Source: Chromatiaceae bacterium
Lineage (GTDB): Bacteria; Pseudomonadota; Gammaproteobacteria; Chromatiales; Chromatiaceae
Direction: 5' to 3'
NCBI GenBank assembly: GCA_025458165.1
Contig: JALOTB010000067.1
Location: forward strand, 963 to 44,166
DNA: 43,204 nucleotides
Made by a program: the position numbers and the translations under genes. This document shows positions 27,485 through 35,103 of this stretch, in pieces. How positions within the stretch are numbered: position 1 is the first letter of the stretch; every line of letters starts with the position of its first letter. A model generated the notes under the pieces. The model did no database searches. It was given only the letters and a program-made list of their open reading frames with translations, and was not told the origin of the DNA.

Positions 27485-30244
27485 ATGGAGCGACGTGAAT
27501 TCCTGAAGGGCACCGCCTACTGCGGTCTGGCGCTCGCCTTCGGGGGCCCGCTGACCTCGTTGCGGGCCCAGGAGACCCCGGCGGTCGCCAACCGCTCCTG
27601 GGAGGACCTCTACCGGCGCGAGCTGGCCGATATCCTGGGCGACGCCATGGGCTTCGCCTTCCACTGCTCCAACTGCCAGGGCAACTGCGCCTGGAAGGTC
27701 TACGCGAGGGACGGGCGGGTCACCCGCGAGGAGCAGTCCGCCGCCTACCCTCAGATCCACCCCCGGATCCCGGACGCCAACCCGCGCGGCTGCAACAAGG
27801 GCATAGTCCACTCCAAGCAGATGGTCCAGGCCGACCGCCTGCTGTACCCGATGAAACGGGCGGGGGGGCGCGGCCAGGGCCGCTGGGAGCGGGTGACCTG
27901 GGAGGCGGCCATCGCCGACATCGCCGCGCGCGTCGTCGACAGCCTGCAGGGCCAAGGCCTGGCCTCGCTGATGGTCTACTGCGGCACCGGCATCCTCTCC
28001 CAGGGCCGGCGCGCCGGTCCGCTGCGGCTGGGCTCGCTGCTCGGGGCCCAGCGGCTCTACCCGGCGAGCGCGGTGGGGGACATGTTCACCGGGGCCTCCC
28101 TGGCCTACGGACTCGCTACCGTCGGCCACAGCCTGGACGCCTGGTTCGAGGCCAAGACCATCCTGCTCTGGGGCATCAACGCGGCGGTCACCCGCATCCC
28201 CGACGCCCACTATCTGGCGGAGGCCCGCTACAACGGGGCCCGGATCTACTGCATCACCCCCGAGTACAACGCCACCGCCAAGCTCGCGAGCCACTGGGTC
28301 CCGGTGAAGGCGGGGACCGACAGCTTTCTCGCCCTGTCGCTGCTCCATGTCCTGTTCCGCGATGGGCTGATCGACGCGGACTTCGTGCGCGAGCAGACGG
28401 ACCTGCCCTTCCTGGTGCGCACCGACACCGGTGACCTGCTGCGCCACCGGGACCTGCGCGACAAGGGCAAGGACGATGTCTTCTACGGCTGGGACCAGGC
28501 CAGCGGATCGGCGCAGCCCATGCCCGGGACCCAGGGGCACTTCAAGAAGTCCCTGCGCCTGGGCCGGCTCAGACCCGCCCTGGAGGGGAACTGGGAGGTC
28601 AAGGGCAAGGACGGCGCGCCGATCCCGGTGACCACCGTCTTCGAGCGGGCGCGCTCCGAGGCCCTGCGCTTCCCGCCCGAGGCGACCCAGGCCATCACCG
28701 GGGTCCACCCGGAGCTGGTGGAGCGCATGGCCCAAGACCTGGCGCGGGTGGACAAGGCCATCGTCAACATCGGCTTCTCCCTGCACAAGTACGTCTCCGG
28801 GACCATGACCTGCTGGGCGGCCGCCCTGGCCTGCGCCCTGACCGGCCACGCCGGCGAGCGCGGCGGCCTCGACACCGAGAACAACTGGAGCCTGGGCGGC
28901 ATCGGCCCCCTGGCGAGCCCCAAGCCGGCACGCTTCGCCTCGGGCTTCTTCAGCGAGTGGATGAACGGCGACATGGTCGAGACCATGCGCCGGCACTACA
29001 GCGATGCCCATCTCCAGGCGACCCTGGGCCTCGGCCACGCCGAGCTCGAGGCCCTCGCCGAGGGCTACGCCGAGACCAGCGAGGCCTGGTTCAGCAAGCC
29101 CCGGGCGCTCCTGCTCTTCGCCGACAACATGCTCCAGCGCAACAAGTCCCAGGCCCACTACCGGCGGGCCTTCATCGAGGGACTGGACCTCTTCGTCGAC
29201 GTCAACCACCGCATGGACTCCACCGCCCTCTGGGCCGACTACGTGCTCCCGGCGAAGAGCCAGTACGAGTCCTGGGACCTGCGCGGGGAGCTCGGCTACC
29301 ACCGCTTCTGCAACATCACGGTGCCCCCGCCGGGCCTGCGGCCCATCGGTGAGACCAAGTCCGAGTGGGAGATCTGCCGGCTGCTCGCCCAGGCGATCGC
29401 CCGGGAGGCGGAGCGGCGCGGTCTCGGCGCCATCCCCGATCCGGACTTCCTGGAGACCAGGGACGACAAGGCGGCGCCGGTGATGCGCGACCTGGCCCGG
29501 CTCGCGGAGGACTTCACCGATCACGGCCAACTGATGGACGACGAGGCGGTGGTCCGCTGGCTGATGGCCCATGTCCCGGCCATCGCCCCCTGGACGCCGG
29601 AGGACGCGATGAAGCACGGCTTCGTCACCCTCAACCGGGAGGCCGGCTTCACCTCGCCGCTCTATGCCAATCGCCCCTTCCACTCGTTCGAGCACAACGT
29701 GTACCTGCGCCAGCCCTATGCGACGCTCTCCGGGCGCCAGCAGTTCTACGTGGACCACCCGCTCTACAAGCGGCTGGGCGCCACCACGCCGACCGCCATG
29801 GCGCCGGTTCGGCCGGCGGGCTTCCCGCTCGCCTTCTTCACCCCCCACACCCGCCACGGCATCCACTCCCAGTGGCGGGCCAACGCCGAGCTGCTGCGCC
29901 TGCAGCGCGGCGAGCCCTATGTCTGGCTCAACCCCGAGACGGCGCGGGTTCGGGGGATCGGGGAGGGCGATGCGGTGCGGGTGTTCAATGACGTCGGCGA
30001 CTTCCAGGCGCGGGCCAAGCTGATGCCCGCCATCCCACCCGACGCCCTGGTCATGGACCACGCCTGGGAACCGTTCCAGTTCCGCGACCGGCTGGGGCTC
30101 AACAACCCGGTGGCCGGGCTGCTCTCGCCGCTGGAGCTGGTGACCGGCTGGGGGCATATGAGCTTCAGCCCGAACTGGGACGGCAACATGCTTGCCTTTG
30201 AGTCGTCCGTCGAGGTGGAGAAGGTCCGGGAGGCGGCGGCATGA
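27485..30244 (+). CDS. Type II DMSO-reductase-family molybdoenzyme catalytic subunit
   Basis: Periplasmic oxidoreductase binding Mo-bis-MGD. RREFLKG is a Tat export signal. An N-terminal Fe-S motif H60-x3-C64-x3-C68-x34-C103 matches the His-containing FS0 site of the type II branch (NarG, SerA, ClrA, PcrA, DdhA, EbdA). GRVTREEQSAAYP, PNPRGCNKG and RIPDAHYLAEARYNGA also fit that branch. D199 in SAVGDMFTG is the likely Mo ligand. The C-terminal MGD region (NPETARVRGIGEGDAVRVFND, ELVTGWGHM) is intact. The 919-residue length suits DdhA/SerA/EbdA-like enzymes more than NarG. Substrate unresolved; partners are the next two genes. No TorD-like chaperone gene is nearby. Confidence 0.93.
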   Translation: MERREFLKGTAYCGLALAFGGPLTSLRAQETPAVANRSWEDLYRRELADILGDAMGFAFHCSNCQGNCAWKVYARDGRVTREEQSAAYPQIHPRIPDANPRGCNKGIVHSKQMVQADRLLYPMKRAGGRGQGRWERVTWEAAIADIAARVVDSLQGQGLASLMVYCGTGILSQGRRAGPLRLGSLLGAQRLYPASAVGDMFTGASLAYGLATVGHSLDAWFEAKTILLWGINAAVTRIPDAHYLAEARYNGARIYCITPEYNATAKLASHWVPVKAGTDSFLALSLLHVLFRDGLIDADFVREQTDLPFLVRTDTGDLLRHRDLRDKGKDDVFYGWDQASGSAQPMPGTQGHFKKSLRLGRLRPALEGNWEVKGKDGAPIPVTTVFERARSEALRFPPEATQAITGVHPELVERMAQDLARVDKAIVNIGFSLHKYVSGTMTCWAAALACALTGHAGERGGLDTENNWSLGGIGPLASPKPARFASGFFSEWMNGDMVETMRRHYSDAHLQATLGLGHAELEALAEGYAETSEAWFSKPRALLLFADNMLQRNKSQAHYRRAFIEGLDLFVDVNHRMDSTALWADYVLPAKSQYESWDLRGELGYHRFCNITVPPPGLRPIGETKSEWEICRLLAQAIAREAERRGLGAIPDPDFLETRDDKAAPVMRDLARLAEDFTDHGQLMDDEAVVRWLMAHVPAIAPWTPEDAMKHGFVTLNREAGFTSPLYANRPFHSFEHNVYLRQPYATLSGRQQFYVDHPLYKRLGATTPTAMAPVRPAGFPLAFFTPHTRHGIHSQWRANAELLRLQRGEPYVWLNPETARVRGIGEGDAVRVFNDVGDFQARAKLMPAIPPDALVMDHAWEPFQFRDRLGLNNPVAGLLSPLELVTGWGHMSFSPNWDGNMLAFESSVEVEKVREAAA

Positions 30245-31233
30245 CCCAGCTCGGCATGGTCATCGATCTCAACAAGTGCATCGGCTGCCAGACCTGCACC
30301 CTGGCCTGCAAGTCCCAGTGGACGGACCGCGGCGGGCGCGAGTTCATGTACTGGAATCACGTCGAGACCGTCCCCGGCCAGGGTTACCCGCGGGGCTGGC
30401 AGGTCGCCGGCGGGGGCTGGGAGGGGGAGCGGCTGCGGCCCGGGCGGCTGCCGCGGCTGGAGGAGGACTACGGCATCCCCGCCGACTTCAACTTCGATGC
30501 GGCCCTGTTCCAGCAAGGCGACCGGCCGCTGCGCCCCCTGGACGCCATGCAATGGGGCCCGAACTGGGAGGAGGACCAGGGGGCGGGGGACTTCCCCAAC
30601 GGCTACTTCTTCTACCTGCCGCGTCTGTGTAACCACTGCACCCGCCCCGCCTGCCTCGCCGCCTGCCCGCGCCAGGCCATCTACAAGCGGGAGGAAGACG
30701 GCATCGTGCTGATCGACCAGGAGCGCTGCCGCGGCTACCGCTACTGCGTCGCCGCCTGTCCCTACAAGAAGATCTACTTCAACCCCCTGGCGGGGCGCTC
30801 GGAGAAATGCATCTTTTGCTATCCGCGCCTGGAGCGGGGCGTCCCCCAGGCCTGCGCCTACCAATGCGTCGGCCGCGCCCGCCACGTCGCCTATCTCGAC
30901 GACCCTGAGGGTGCCGTGCACCAACTGGTCGAGGTCTGGCAGGTGGCCCTGCCGCTGCACGCGGAGTACGGCACCCAGCCCAACGTCTACTACGTCCCGC
31001 CCCTCTCGCCGCCGGCCTTCGACCCCGAGGGCCGGCCCACCGGGGAGCCGCGCATCCCCGAGGACTATCTGCGCCAGCTCTTCGGTCCGGGGGTGGACGC
31101 GGCGCTCGCAACCCTGCAGGCCGAGATCGCCAAGAAGGAGGCCGGGGGCGAATCGGCCCTGATGGATCTGCTCATCGCCTACCGCCATGGGGACATGTTC
31201 CGGTTGAGCCGGCCAGGGGAGGCGAGGTCATGA
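30241..31233 (+). CDS. Four-cluster ferredoxin-like beta subunit
   Basis: Electron-transfer subunit of the molybdoenzyme, exported with it since it has no signal of its own. The 330 residues contain four cysteine sets: C13-C16-C19-C23; C130-C133-C138-C142; C163-x5-C169-x3-C173, where Tyr166 replaces a cysteine, as in the [3Fe-4S] site of NarH/DdhB-type proteins (CRGYRYC..CPYKK); and C190-C193-C205-C209. The YPRLERG and CVGRARHVAYLDD segments are typical of type II beta subunits. The ATG overlaps the catalytic-subunit stop by four bases. Confidence 0.94.
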   Translation: MTQLGMVIDLNKCIGCQTCTLACKSQWTDRGGREFMYWNHVETVPGQGYPRGWQVAGGGWEGERLRPGRLPRLEEDYGIPADFNFDAALFQQGDRPLRPLDAMQWGPNWEEDQGAGDFPNGYFFYLPRLCNHCTRPACLAACPRQAIYKREEDGIVLIDQERCRGYRYCVAACPYKKIYFNPLAGRSEKCIFCYPRLERGVPQACAYQCVGRARHVAYLDDPEGAVHQLVEVWQVALPLHAEYGTQPNVYYVPPLSPPAFDPEGRPTGEPRIPEDYLRQLFGPGVDAALATLQAEIAKKEAGGESALMDLLIAYRHGDMFRLSRPGEARS

Positions 31234-32201
31234 GCCGCTCCCGCGCCGCGGCTCGCGCACGCTGGGCGAGGGGGCTGCCGGCACTGCTGGCGCTCGCGCT
31301 GCCGCCCGGCCTCGCCTGGGCCGAGACGCCGATGGACCGGCATCTGCCCGTCGCCCTGACCCAGACCGCCCCGCCCCTCGACCCCCTTGACCCCGCCTGG
31401 GACGCGGCACCGGCCACCACCATCGGGCTCTTCCCCCAGGCCACGGCCCCGGACGGACCGGGCGGTGCCGTGCTCGACCTGGAGGCCCGCCTGCTCTGGG
31501 GCGATGGCAGGCTGGCCCTGCGCCTCGCCTGGCCGGACGCGACCGCGGACCTGGTCGACACCCGCGCCACCCATCGCTTCGCCGATGCCGCTGCGGTCCA
31601 GCTCGCACCAGCGGCGCCGACGCTCCCCTACGTTGGGATGGGCGAGCCCGGCCGACCGGTCGCGATCTGGCTCTGGCGCGCCGGCGGCGGGGCCGAGGGC
31701 CTGAGCGCCCAGGGGTTCGGCAGCCTGACGAACGACCCCGGCAGCCAGCCCGAGGCCAAGGCGCGGCGCACCGCGACGGGATGGGCCCTGGTGCTGCGCG
31801 GGCCTTTTTCGCCCGAGGTCGCGGCCTTGGCGGTTGCCGCCTGGAACGGTTCCGAGGACGGTCGCGCCGGGCGCAAGCGGCTCTCGGCCTGGCGGCGGCT
31901 GGAGTCCCCCGGCGCCGAGGCGGGCGGGGACCTGAGCGCCGAGGCCGAGACCGCCGGCGATCCCGCCCGCGGCGAGCAACTCTTCGCCCGGCATGGCTGC
32001 GGCGCCTGCCACGGCCCCGACGCCAGCCAGGGCCCCAAGCTGACCCACGCCGGCGGCATCCACTGGCCGGGGTACCTGCGTCGCGCTATCGCCGAGCCCG
32101 AGGCCTTTCGGGTCCCCGGTTTCACGGCCGTCATGCCGGCGCTGCCGCTGAGCCGCGAGGATACCGACGACCTGGTGGCCTATCTCATGTCCCTGCGCTG
32201 A
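31230..32201 (+). CDS. Gamma subunit: heme b (EB_dh-like) domain fused to cytochrome c domain
   Basis: Expected to take electrons from the beta subunit to a soluble periplasmic partner. A signal peptide (about 14-31, LAWA) is followed by a beta-sandwich region (about 35-230) resembling the heme b-binding domain of EbdC/DdhC/SerC. Met137 in YVGMGEP and perhaps Lys177 are candidate heme ligands. From about 243 a cytochrome c domain follows, with CGACH (C257, C260, H261) and MPALPLSREDTDDLVAYL. The c-heme extension is not part of the classical gamma subunits. Overlaps the beta gene by four bases and ends unit A. Confidence 0.85.
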   Translation: MSRSRAAARARWARGLPALLALALPPGLAWAETPMDRHLPVALTQTAPPLDPLDPAWDAAPATTIGLFPQATAPDGPGGAVLDLEARLLWGDGRLALRLAWPDATADLVDTRATHRFADAAAVQLAPAAPTLPYVGMGEPGRPVAIWLWRAGGGAEGLSAQGFGSLTNDPGSQPEAKARRTATGWALVLRGPFSPEVAALAVAAWNGSEDGRAGRKRLSAWRRLESPGAEAGGDLSAEAETAGDPARGEQLFARHGCGACHGPDASQGPKLTHAGGIHWPGYLRRAIAEPEAFRVPGFTAVMPALPLSREDTDDLVAYLMSLR

Positions 32202-32259
32202 CCGGCCTGCGGGTCATCTGGGGCTGCTGTGCGGGGTGCCAGGTCGCCGCGCCGCCCGT

Positions 32260-32925
32260 TCACTCGGACTCCACCGGCCGCCCGGCCCGGCGCCACTCGG
32301 GCAGCCCGTCCTCCAGCCGGCGTGCCTTGACGCCGGCGGTGCGCAGCCGCGCGACCGCCTCGAACGCCAGCACGCACCAGGGCCCGCGGCAGTAGGCGAC
32401 GATCTCGCGCTCCGCGGGCAGCTCCCCCAGCCGGCTCTCCAGGCGATCGAGCGGGATGTTGAGCGCCCCCGGGATGTGGCCCTGGGCGTACTCCTCCGGC
32501 GGGCGCACGTCGATCACGGTCACCAGTCCGTCGCGGGCGCGCTCGAGGAGCTCGGCGGCCGGCAGCGGCTCCAGGGCGTCGCGGCTGGTGAGATAGCTCT
32601 GTACCAGGGCGCCGACCTGAGCGAGGTGCGCCTCGGCCAGCGTGCGCAGGTTGGCCACCGTATCGAGCACGCGCTCGTCGCCGAGCCGGTAGTGGACGTG
32701 CTTGCCCGCGCGGCGCGCCTGCACCAGGCCGGCCGCCTTGAGCTGCTGCAGGTGCTTGGAGGTGTTGGCGATTGAGAGCCCGGCGACCGCGGCCAGCTCC
32801 TCGACGCTGCGCTCGCCTTGGGCCAGGTAATCGAGCAGCTCCAGGCGCGCCGCGCTCCCGAGCGCGCGGGCGATCACCGCGAGCTGCTCGAAGAGCGTCT
32901 GCTTGGGGCCTGAGGGCTTGGGCAT
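32260..32925 (-). CDS. ArsR-type regulator fused to rhodanese domain
   Basis: A 221-residue fusion: ArsR/SmtB winged helix (about 8-100, with LGSAARLELLDYLAQGERSV and recognition helix SIANTSKHLQQLKAAGLV) joined to a single rhodanese domain (about 118-221). The rhodanese active cysteine is C179 in AYCRGPWC, with C184 nearby. The family is generally linked to sulfur metabolism; sensing of persulfide or sulfane sulfur is inferred. The start at 32925 is preferred over one 36 bases upstream because the conserved part begins here. The gene is divergent from unit B and shares a palindromic operator with it. Confidence 0.9.
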   Translation of the reverse strand: MPKPSGPKQTLFEQLAVIARALGSAARLELLDYLAQGERSVEELAAVAGLSIANTSKHLQQLKAAGLVQARRAGKHVHYRLGDERVLDTVANLRTLAEAHLAQVGALVQSYLTSRDALEPLPAAELLERARDGLVTVIDVRPPEEYAQGHIPGALNIPLDRLESRLGELPAEREIVAYCRGPWCVLAFEAVARLRTAGVKARRLEDGLPEWRRAGRPVESE

Positions 32926-32950
32926 AAAGACCGTCCGTCGGACAAGAAAA

Positions 32951-32973
32951 TCAACGCTCAACGCAGGCGTTGA
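32951..32973. promoter_or_regulatory. Palindromic operator, copy 1
   Basis: TCAACGCAGGCGTTGA (32958-32973) is a perfect 7-2-7 inverted repeat, with an extra half-site TCAACGC just before it (32951-32957). It lies between the divergent rhodanese-ArsR gene and the exported protein gene at 33051. GTATAG near 32995-33000 may be part of a rightward -10. The form TCAAC-N6-GTTGAAT recurs at 35029, so it is probably the site of the rhodanese-ArsR repressor. Confidence 0.75.
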
Positions 32974-33050
32974 ATGACTGGCGCGGAGCCGTCAGTATAG
33001 GCCCGCCCCAAGCCGTCCGGCAGACCCCCCCCATTTGGAGAAAACAGCAC

Positions 33051-33641
33051 TTGTACCGTCCCGACCCCGTCGATCCAGGGTCCTGGCTTCGGCCGGCCCT
33101 GACCGCGATAGGCCTTCTGCTGACTGCTACGACCGCCTCAGCCGAGCCGGACCGGGTCGACCCGGCGACCGGTGCCGCCACCTGGGAGATGCAGCAGGAC
33201 GGCGTGACCCTGTCCCTGACCCAGCTCCTGCCCGACCAGGTGCGCGCCTTCTACCTCAACCGTGGCTTCGAGCCCGCCGATGCCGAGCGCTTTGCCCTCG
33301 CCTGTGTCTACATGACCGTGCTGCGCAACGACTCGGCCCCCAGCGAGCTGAGCTTCCGCCTGGCCGACTGGGAAGTCCGCCGGAATGGCGAGGCCCGCGC
33401 CCTGCCGTCGCTCGACGCTTGGCTCAGCGAGTGGGAGGCGCGCGGGGTGCCGCCCAGCGCACGGGTCGCCTTCCGCTGGGCCCAGTTCCCGCCCGAGCAG
33501 AGCTACGCCCAAGGGGAGTGGAACCAGGGCATGCTCGCCACCGGGCTGCCGCCCGCCAGCCGCTTCGATCTCACCGCCCGCTGGACCCTGGCGGGGGAGA
33601 CCTTCGAGGGGAGACTGACCGATGTCCGCTGTGCCGAGTGA
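33051..33641 (+). CDS. Exported protein of unknown function
   Basis: A 196-residue product if translation starts at TTG 33051, which has GGAG ten bases upstream and directly precedes a signal peptide (LTAIGLLLTATTASAEP). Longer starts would place the coding region inside the operator at 32958-32973. The mature part is rich in W/F and acidic residues (SLTQLLPDQVRAFYLNRGF, ELSFRLADWEVRRNG, RWAQFPPEQSYAQGEWNQG) and ends with LTDVRCAE. No family recognised. It overlaps the next gene (a TlpA-like protein) by 20 bases, so the two are co-translated. Confidence 0.65.
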   Translation: MYRPDPVDPGSWLRPALTAIGLLLTATTASAEPDRVDPATGAATWEMQQDGVTLSLTQLLPDQVRAFYLNRGFEPADAERFALACVYMTVLRNDSAPSELSFRLADWEVRRNGEARALPSLDAWLSEWEARGVPPSARVAFRWAQFPPEQSYAQGEWNQGMLATGLPPASRFDLTARWTLAGETFEGRLTDVRCAE

Positions 33642-34221
33642 TGTTCGCCGCGCCCCCGCGGCGGTGCTGACGCTGCTCCTGGCTGCCCTCTGGGCCGCCG
33701 CCCCGCCGGGGCCAGCGGCGGCCGCCGAGCTGCCGCCCCTCAGCCAGCGGGTGACGGTCCTGCCCGAGCCCGTCCCGGCCCCGGCGCTCCGCCTCACGGA
33801 CCTGGACGAGGTGGAGCACGACCTGGCGGATCTCCGCGACCGGCTGGTGCTGGTGAATTTCTGGGCCACCTGGTGCCCGCCCTGCCGGCGGGAGATGCCC
33901 TCCATGGAGCGGCTGCACCAGGCGCTGAAGGACCAGGGCCTGACGGTGCTCGCGGTGGACGTCGGGGAGGACCCGGACACCATCTTCGCCTTCACCGGGC
34001 AGCTGAACCCGGCCCCGACCTTCCCGATGCTGGTGGACCCGGACGGCAAGACTGCCGAGGCCTGGGCCGTGTTGGGGCTGCCCACCAGCTTCGTGGTGGA
34101 CACGCAAGGTCGGATCATCATGCGCGCGGTGGGTGGCACCGAATTCGACGACCCGGAGCTTGTCGAGAAGCTCAAGCGCCACCTGCCCGCGGGCACGCCA
34201 CCAGCGGCGCCGGGTTCCTGA
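33622..34221 (+). CDS. TlpA-like periplasmic thioredoxin (second copy)
   Basis: A 199-residue exported thiol-disulfide protein. A leader (about 12-36) is followed by a thioredoxin domain with WCPPC (C85, C88) in VLVNFWATWCPPCRREMPSM and LPTSFVVDTQGRIIMRAVG. It differs clearly from the TlpA-like protein encoded at 26037, so it is a separate paralogue. The start lies inside the preceding gene. A reductant for its exported neighbour or for cytochrome maturation is plausible. Confidence 0.9.
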   Translation: MSAVPSDVRRAPAAVLTLLLAALWAAAPPGPAAAAELPPLSQRVTVLPEPVPAPALRLTDLDEVEHDLADLRDRLVLVNFWATWCPPCRREMPSMERLHQALKDQGLTVLAVDVGEDPDTIFAFTGQLNPAPTFPMLVDPDGKTAEAWAVLGLPTSFVVDTQGRIIMRAVGGTEFDDPELVEKLKRHLPAGTPPAAPGS

Positions 34222-34277
34222 TCGGGCCCACTGTCGCTGTCAGATGCTCTTTTGGCACCTTTCAGTCGGAGAACGAC

Positions 34278-34805
34278 ATGGCTGAGCACCCCTACGACAC
34301 GTTCGCGTTGGACGACGGCGGCGCAGTGATCCTGACCCCATGCCCCGGCACCAAAGGAGTCGGGCTGCGGGATTCGCTCGCGGATCTGGCACGGGCCGGT
34401 GCGCAGGTGGTGATTACTCTGATGCCGTTCGACGAGATGGAGCGCCATCAGGTGACGGAGCTCCCTGAGCTCTGCCGGGAAATGGGCCTGCACTGGTTCC
34501 ACTTTCCGATTGAAGACGATGCAGCACCCGGTGAGTCCTTTCGCCAGGCATGGGAGCGGGACAAGGCCGAGGTGCTGGCGATTCTCGATCAACAGGGTGT
34601 CTCGGCCGTGCACTGCCGCGGCGGCTCGGGCAGGACCGGCCTGATGACGGCGCTCATGCTGCTCGAGCGGGGGATGCCCTACGAGAAGGTCGTGGCCGAG
34701 GTGCGCACCTTGAGGCCGGCCGCCCTGCAGCTCGATGTCCATCTCGATTATCTACAGACGCGGGCGCTCGGGCCGGGACTTGCGCCCCAAGAGAGGACGC
34801 AATAA
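34278..34805 (+). CDS. Dual-specificity/tyrosine phosphatase-like protein
   Basis: A 175-residue cytosolic protein with the cysteine-phosphatase loop HCRGGSGRTG (C113, R119) and a preceding Asp80/Asp81 in FPIEDDAAP as likely general acid. GVGLRDSLADLARAGAQVVITL resembles CDKN3-like dual-specificity phosphatases. The target may be phosphoprotein or a small phosphorylated compound. It follows the TlpA-like gene by 56 bases and ends unit B; REP-like hairpins come next. The same fold also occurs with arsenic or sulfur genes in other bacteria, but the link is not firm. Confidence 0.8.
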   Translation: MAEHPYDTFALDDGGAVILTPCPGTKGVGLRDSLADLARAGAQVVITLMPFDEMERHQVTELPELCREMGLHWFHFPIEDDAAPGESFRQAWERDKAEVLAILDQQGVSAVHCRGGSGRTGLMTALMLLERGMPYEKVVAEVRTLRPAALQLDVHLDYLQTRALGPGLAPQERTQ

Positions 34806-34838
34806 CAACTCGGTGGGCCGGCGGAACTTGGTCCGATG

Positions 34839-34878
34839 TCGGACTTCAGTCCGACCGCCGGTCGGGTTGAACCCCGAC
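34839..34878. repeat. Pair of REP-like hairpins
   Basis: TCGGACTTCAGTCCGA (34839-34854) is a perfect 7-2-7 hairpin, followed by GTCGGGTTGAACCCCGAC (34861-34878), a 6-6-6 hairpin. Such pairs are repeated intergenic palindromes in purple sulfur bacteria and may also stop transcription after the phosphatase gene. The rest of the 298-base gap up to 35103 contains the operator and promoter described separately. Confidence 0.6.
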
Positions 34879-35021
34879 CTACCCCGAGGGCCGCTTGGGG
34901 TCTGCGCAACTTGAGTTTGAACCGTCCCTAAGTCGAGGTGATCCTCACCAGACCGGGCGTCCCGTCGCGGCGCACCCAGGGCTGCCTGTCGGCGAACGGT
35001 CCGAGCGCGAAGTCGAGATTT

Positions 35022-35051
35022 TTGACAATCAACTTATGAGTTGAATATCCC
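35022..35051 (+). promoter_or_regulatory. Promoter with palindromic operator, copy 2
   Basis: TTGACA (35022-35027) is a consensus -35. A 17-18 base spacer is largely filled by TCAACTTATGAGTTGA (35029-35044), a perfect inverted repeat, and a weak TATCCC-like -10 follows. The palindrome has the same TCAAC-N6-GTTGAAT form as 32958-32973. A repressor here would block unit C, whose first ATG is at 35104. Confidence 0.75.
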
Positions 35052-35103
35052 CGAGGGATCTGCCAGCATCCGCTTATCAGATCCGCACCGGGAGACTCCG
35101 TTT

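Noticed and set aside
27485..32201. Naming the enzyme SerABC, DdhABC or ClrABC
   Set aside because: Motifs show the type II branch only; residues that separate these enzymes could not be judged without a tree, and the gamma fusion and gene order differ from them.
32970..33050. Upstream TTG start for the exported protein gene
   Set aside because: It falls inside the 16-bp operator palindrome and lacks a ribosome site; TTG 33051 has GGAG at good spacing and directly precedes the signal peptide.
35022..35032. TTGACAATCAA as an FNR box
   Set aside because: The two half-sites are three bases apart instead of six, and the sequence is better read as a TTGACA -35 followed by an operator.
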